DNA from: Terriglobia bacterium
GTDB lineage: Bacteria; Acidobacteriota; Terriglobia; Bryobacterales; Bryobacteraceae
Assembly (NCBI GenBank): GCA_020073145.1
Contig: JAIQFS010000010.1
Coordinates: 90,527-154,526 of the forward strand
Length of the DNA stretch: 64,000 nucleotides
Reading direction: 5' to 3'
Below the pieces are notes generated by a model, which searched no databases, had not been told where the DNA came from, and saw nothing but the letters and a program-made list of their open reading frames with translations. The position numbers were made by a program, and so were the translations under genes. Positions 60,807 to 64,000 of the stretch are shown in pieces (the first letter of the stretch is position 1; each line of letters starts with the position of its first letter).

Positions 60807-62240
60807 ATGAGTGAAGCGACGTTCGTCATCGCCGGCTTGATGCTGCTGGTGCTGATTTTTCTGATGTCGATTTTTGCGCGGCTATTCCGGAAGGCGGGTC
60901 CGCACGAAGCCATCATCGTCTATGGTTTTCGCGGGACGCGGGTGGTCAAGGGGCGCGGCACGGTGATTTTTCCGATGGTGGAGAACTGCCGGTGGCTGTC
61001 GCTGGAGCTGATGTCGTTCGACGTGGCGCCGCAGCAGGACCTGTACACCAAGCAGGGCGTGGCGGTGACGGTGGAAGCAGTGGCGCAGATCAAGGTGAAG
61101 TCGGATCCGGAATCGATCCTGACGGCCGCGGAGCAGTTCCTGACCAAGCCGCCGCAGGAGCGCGAAGGGCTCATCCGGCTAGTGATGGAAGGCCACCTGC
61201 GCGGCATCATCGGGCAGCTGACGGTGGAAGAGATCGTGAAGCAGCCGGAGATGGTGGGGGAGCGGATGCGCTCAACCTGCGCGGAAGACATCAACAAGAT
61301 GGGGCTGGAAGTCATTTCGTTCACCATCAAAGAAGTCCGCGACAAGAACGAATACATCAGCAACATGGGCCGGCCGGACGTAGCGCGCATCAAGCGCGAC
61401 GCGGATGTGGCGGCCGCCGAAGCCGATCGCGACACGGCCATCAAACGGGCGCTGGCGGCGCGGGAATCGGCGATCGCCAAGGCACAGGCCGACCAGGAGC
61501 GGGTGCTGGCCGAGACGCTGTCGCAGGCCAAGCAGGCCGAAGCGCAGCGCGACCTGGAAGTGAAAAAGGCCGCCTACAACGAGATGGTCAAGAAGCAGCA
61601 GGCGCAGGCCGATAAGGCCTACGACATTCAGACCAACATCATGCTGCAGCAGGTGCGGGCCGAAGAAGTCACGATTCAGCAGGTGCAAAAAGAGCACGAA
61701 GTCAAAGTGCAGGACGCCGAAATCCAGCGCCGCGAACGCGAGTTGAACGCCACCGTGCTCAAGCCGGCCGAAGCCGAGCGCCAGCGGATCGAGACCCTGG
61801 CGGAAGCCGAGAAGCAACGCCTCATCATGGAAGCCGAAGGCCATGCCTCCGCCATCCGGGCGCAGGGCGAAGCTGAAGCCGAAATCATCTTCAAGAAGGG
61901 TGAAGCCGAAGCCAAGGCCATGAACGTGAAGGCTGAGGCGTACCAGGAATACAACCAGGCGGCGGTCATCGACAAGCTGATCAGCAGCATGCCGGAGATC
62001 GTGAAAGCGCTGGCGGCGCCCTTGGCCAACGTCGACAAGATCACGGTGATTTCCACGGGCGCCGACGGCGCCGCCGGGTTGAACAAGATCACCGGCGACC
62101 TGACCAAGATGGCGGCGCAGGTTCCCGCGCTTTTCGAAACGCTCTCGGGCATGCCGCTCCAGGAGCTGTTCGCGAAAGTGCGAATGATTGGCGACAAAAC
62201 GCCGAAGCCCGACGACAACGGCAAGGCATCGGCAAAGTAA
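60807..62240 (+). CDS. Flotillin-family (SPFH) membrane-scaffold protein
   Basis: The 477-residue protein has an N-terminal membrane segment (FVIAGLMLLVLIFLMSIF), an SPFH domain (about 30-200: EAIIVYGFRGTRVVKGRGTVIFPMVENCRWLSLELMSFDV, VEAVAQIKVKSD), and a long Ala/Glu/Gln-rich coiled coil (200-400) of flotillin type. It organises membrane microdomains at the inner membrane. AGGAG precedes the ATG. The NfeD and PspA neighbours support a membrane-stress role. Confidence 0.95.
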   Translation: MSEATFVIAGLMLLVLIFLMSIFARLFRKAGPHEAIIVYGFRGTRVVKGRGTVIFPMVENCRWLSLELMSFDVAPQQDLYTKQGVAVTVEAVAQIKVKSDPESILTAAEQFLTKPPQEREGLIRLVMEGHLRGIIGQLTVEEIVKQPEMVGERMRSTCAEDINKMGLEVISFTIKEVRDKNEYISNMGRPDVARIKRDADVAAAEADRDTAIKRALAARESAIAKAQADQERVLAETLSQAKQAEAQRDLEVKKAAYNEMVKKQQAQADKAYDIQTNIMLQQVRAEEVTIQQVQKEHEVKVQDAEIQRRERELNATVLKPAEAERQRIETLAEAEKQRLIMEAEGHASAIRAQGEAEAEIIFKKGEAEAKAMNVKAEAYQEYNQAAVIDKLISSMPEIVKALAAPLANVDKITVISTGADGAAGLNKITGDLTKMAAQVPALFETLSGMPLQELFAKVRMIGDKTPKPDDNGKASAK

Positions 62241-62257
62241 GACAGGAGGACAGACCC

Positions 62258-62920
62258 ATGGCACTCTTAGAACGTGTTTCCACATTAGTCCGGGCGAATC
62301 TCAACGACCTGGTGGACAAGGCCGAAGACCCGGAAAAGCTGATCAAGCAGCTGATTCTCGACATGGAGAACCAGCTGCTGCAGGTCAAGACCCAGGTGGC
62401 GATTTCGATTGCCGACCAGCACGTGCTGGAGGGCAAGCTGAAGGAGAACGGCGAAAACGAAAAGCAATGGCTGCGGCGGGCGGAGCTGGCGGTGGACAAG
62501 AAGGACGACGCGCTGGCCCGCTCGGCGATCGAACGGTCCATGAGTTACAAAGGCATGACCGAGAGCTTCCGGCAGCAGGTGGAAGACCAGAAGACGCAGG
62601 TGGAGAACCTCAAGACGGCGCTGCTGAAGCTGCAGCAGAAGCTGGCGGAAGCGCAGGCGAAGAGTGACATGCTGATCGCGCAGCACCGGCGGTCGCGGGC
62701 GCTCGGCAAAGCGGTGGACGCGGGCATGACGATAGGCGACCAGTCCAAGGCGGCCGCGTTCGACCGGATGAAGAGCAAGGTCCGACACACGGAAGCCGCA
62801 GCGCAGGCCAAATCGGAGCTGGCGGCGGACAACGTGGAAGACCGCTTCGCGGCGCTGGAAAAGCAGGACGAGATCGACCGGCTGCTGGAGGAGATCAAGT
62901 CCAAACGGAAGGCCGGCTAA
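62258..62920 (+). CDS. pspA: PspA/IM30 family envelope-stress protein
   Basis: The 220-residue protein starts with the conserved MALLERVSTLVRANLNDLVDKAEDPEKLIKQLILDMENQL and continues as a coiled coil with QVEDQKTQVENLKTALLKLQQKL. PspA proteins are ESCRT-III-like, coat damaged inner membranes and protect the proton-motive force. It is the fourth gene of the operon, 17 nt after the flotillin gene. Confidence 0.95.
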   Translation: MALLERVSTLVRANLNDLVDKAEDPEKLIKQLILDMENQLLQVKTQVAISIADQHVLEGKLKENGENEKQWLRRAELAVDKKDDALARSAIERSMSYKGMTESFRQQVEDQKTQVENLKTALLKLQQKLAEAQAKSDMLIAQHRRSRALGKAVDAGMTIGDQSKAAAFDRMKSKVRHTEAAAQAKSELAADNVEDRFAALEKQDEIDRLLEEIKSKRKAG

Positions 62921-63106
62921 GTCGGCGGGTCGCAATGAGTTCGTCGGCTGTGCAAGACCACTCCCTCTGGTCGTGGCTCGGCACGGAGTATGGTGTTACC
63001 GATCCGCGAACAAAGGAAGCCGTACTGACGTTGTGTTTGCGACAGGCAGCGGCAAGCGATGTGGGTGAACAGGGGGAGGAGGGCTGGGAACGGCCCAAGG
63101 ATCGAT

Positions 63107-63508
63107 ATGCGTCACGCAGCAAAAATCGAATGGTGGATGGTCCTGATCGCGCTGGCGGGGGTGCTGGCTCCGCTCGAGAGCCGGACTTACTGGGCCAGCG
63201 GGATTGTGGCGGGGGTGGCGCTCATCAGCGCGTTTCCGCAGTCCCACGAAACGACTCCGCGCGGCCTGAAGATTCGCACCGGACTGACCCGGCGGCTGAT
63301 TCCGTACGGGGCGATCACGTTCATCGGCCCGAGCCCCGCGAGCGGCGGGGGAGCGGCGCTGGCGGCGCATCGGGTGAAAATCGGTTGGGGACGGGATTCG
63401 GAAGTGCTGATCGCGCCGGCGAATCCCAGCGCCTTCTTCGCCGACATGGCCGCGCGCACCCCCCACCTTTCCAAACGCGGACCGGATCTGGTAGGGTCCT
63501 ACCTATGA
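63107..63508 (+). CDS. PH-like domain membrane protein
   Basis: The 133-residue protein has two adjacent membrane helices (WMVLIALAGVLAPLES, TYWASGIVAGVALISAF) and a C-terminal part (GLKIRTGLTRRLIPYGAITFIGPSP...SEVLIAPANPSAFFADMA) like the YyaB/bPH2-type bacterial PH domains. Role unknown, perhaps membrane-stress related by position. The stop overlaps the next gene as ATGA. Confidence 0.7.
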   Translation: MRHAAKIEWWMVLIALAGVLAPLESRTYWASGIVAGVALISAFPQSHETTPRGLKIRTGLTRRLIPYGAITFIGPSPASGGGAALAAHRVKIGWGRDSEVLIAPANPSAFFADMAARTPHLSKRGPDLVGSYL

Positions 63509-63873
63509 GCAGCGCATCGACCGCAGCGATACAGGCACCGCCTCTGGCAAAGGTTTTTCATTTCGACTCGCCAAGGGAAGTCTATACGGCCGATGCCTGC
63601 GTCATCTCCTGCTTCGATGCGCGCTTCGACAGGGCGCTGCGCAAGTTTTTCAAGCGCCGCGGCATCCAGGTGTACGACCATGTGAAGATTCCAGCCTCGG
63701 TCAAGCCGTGGGCAATGCCCGACGGCGGCGCCGACTCGGATATTCTGCTGCGCGCGCTCGGCACGTCGCTCCGTCTGCATCATCCAGGGAAAGTGCTGCT
63801 GTTCGGGCATACCGACTGCGGAGGTTACCCGGATACGCCGAATGCCGTGGTGGTTCAGGATCTAGTTCTTTGA
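63505..63873 (+). pseudogene. Beta-carbonic-anhydrase-like gene, truncated
   Basis: The 122-residue frame keeps the zinc motif of beta-carbonic anhydrases: CFDAR (C36, D38, R40) and GHTDCGG (H102, C105). The family is normally about 180-220 residues, and the frame stops about 17 residues after the second zinc motif. The last bases overlap the end of a transposase gene on the other strand, so the C-terminal half was probably removed by insertion of an IS. Upstream gene coupling (ATGA) shows it was part of the PH-like operon. Confidence 0.7.
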
Positions 63874-64000
63874 CCGTGTGAAAGATTTCCTTTTGTACCC
63901 GAACTTTCGGCGAGCCGCTTTGCGATCGAACTCCCAATTGATTTTGACGCGTTCGCGATTCATCCGCCGATTCCAGGCACGCGTTTCTCGGCGGAGAGTC
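63862..64000 (-). mobile_element. IS630-family transposase, C-terminal end (runs off the window)
   Basis: The minus-strand frame reads TLRRETRAWNRRMNRERVKI, then NWEFDRKAARRKFGYKRKSF and TRSKN, stopping at 63862-63864. The AWNRR...INWxFxRKxARxKFxY pattern is the C-terminal end of IS630-type DDE transposases. Only 45 codons lie in the window. The inverted repeat must lie between about 63835 and 63862 but cannot be fixed from one end. Confidence 0.75.

Noticed and set aside
61272..62285. Long minus-strand frame opposite flotillin
   Set aside because: It mirrors the coiled-coil codons of flotillin and has no domain of its own.
62935..63504. Upstream extension of the carbonic-anhydrase-like frame
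   Set aside because: The residues before the ATG at 63505 are low-complexity and overlap the PH-like gene in another frame. The ATGA overlap supports the short start.
1..64000. Prophage, tRNA, rRNA, CRISPR-Cas or secondary-metabolite cluster
   Set aside because: No phage structural genes, Cas proteins, tRNA T-loop signatures in gaps, or synthases were found on either strand.

Overview
The window is a GC-rich bacterial chromosome segment, densely coding, with no rRNA, tRNA, CRISPR array or prophage seen. The gene families point to Acidobacteriota of the Bryobacterales/Solibacter type. They include DUF1587/DUF1592 cytochromes paired with DUF1552 proteins and a secreted ankyrin protein, DUF6152, DUF2934 and DUF5916 proteins, several quinoproteins, and Ser/Thr-kinase-type beta-propellers. 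The assignment is inferred from gene content, not from a marker gene.

Layout. 0-10 kb: a Flp pilin, hydroxysqualene dehydroxylase (hopanoid branch), an LTA4H-like aminopeptidase, a degenerate receiver, an operon trpD-DUF5996-UBP zinc finger, a Ser/Thr kinase remnant with its middle deleted, and the operon sucC-sucD-ndk. 10-19 kb: a pseudo-receiver and a PilZ protein, a Nudix hydrolase, a 1-Cys peroxiredoxin, a secreted esterase, tiny membrane proteins, a beta-hydroxyacid dehydrogenase, a membrane-linked methyltransferase and the first PQQ dehydrogenase. 19-43 kb: a long run of exported proteins. It holds DinB, PEBP and PD40 proteins, an isoquinoline-1-oxidoreductase-type molybdoenzyme pair, a HupE/UreJ protein, a second PQQ dehydrogenase with a cytochrome c, a cytochrome c fused to a peptidylglycine-monooxygenase-like copper enzyme beside two amidating-lyase-like NHL propellers, the DUF1592/DUF1552/ankyrin cassette, and three metallo-beta-lactamase-fold proteins. 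43-59 kb: housekeeping and stress genes. These are hrpB with a TPR protein, an M13 peptidase, Ada-AlkA and Ogt (alkylation repair), hemerythrin, GlcG and Ric proteins (iron, oxygen and NO stress), an ABC-2 exporter, an overlapping ECF sigma operon and an outer-membrane DUF5916 protein. 59.7-64 kb: an apparently self-regulated membrane-stress operon XRE-NfeD-flotillin-PspA, then a PH-like membrane protein and a beta-carbonic-anhydrase-like gene cut short by an IS630-type transposase that runs off the window edge.

How it fits together. The 16-43 kb block looks like a periplasmic oxidation zone: quinoproteins, molybdoenzyme and copper enzyme would feed electrons into local c-type cytochromes. 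Substrates cannot be read from the sequence. The most interesting loci are the possible split peptide-amidation system (29.5-33.4 kb) and the XRE-controlled flotillin/PspA operon, whose two identical palindromes overlap the -10 box and the start codon (59.69-59.74 kb). Coordinates come from reading frames. Start codons were moved where ribosome-binding sites, signal peptides or overlaps argued for it.
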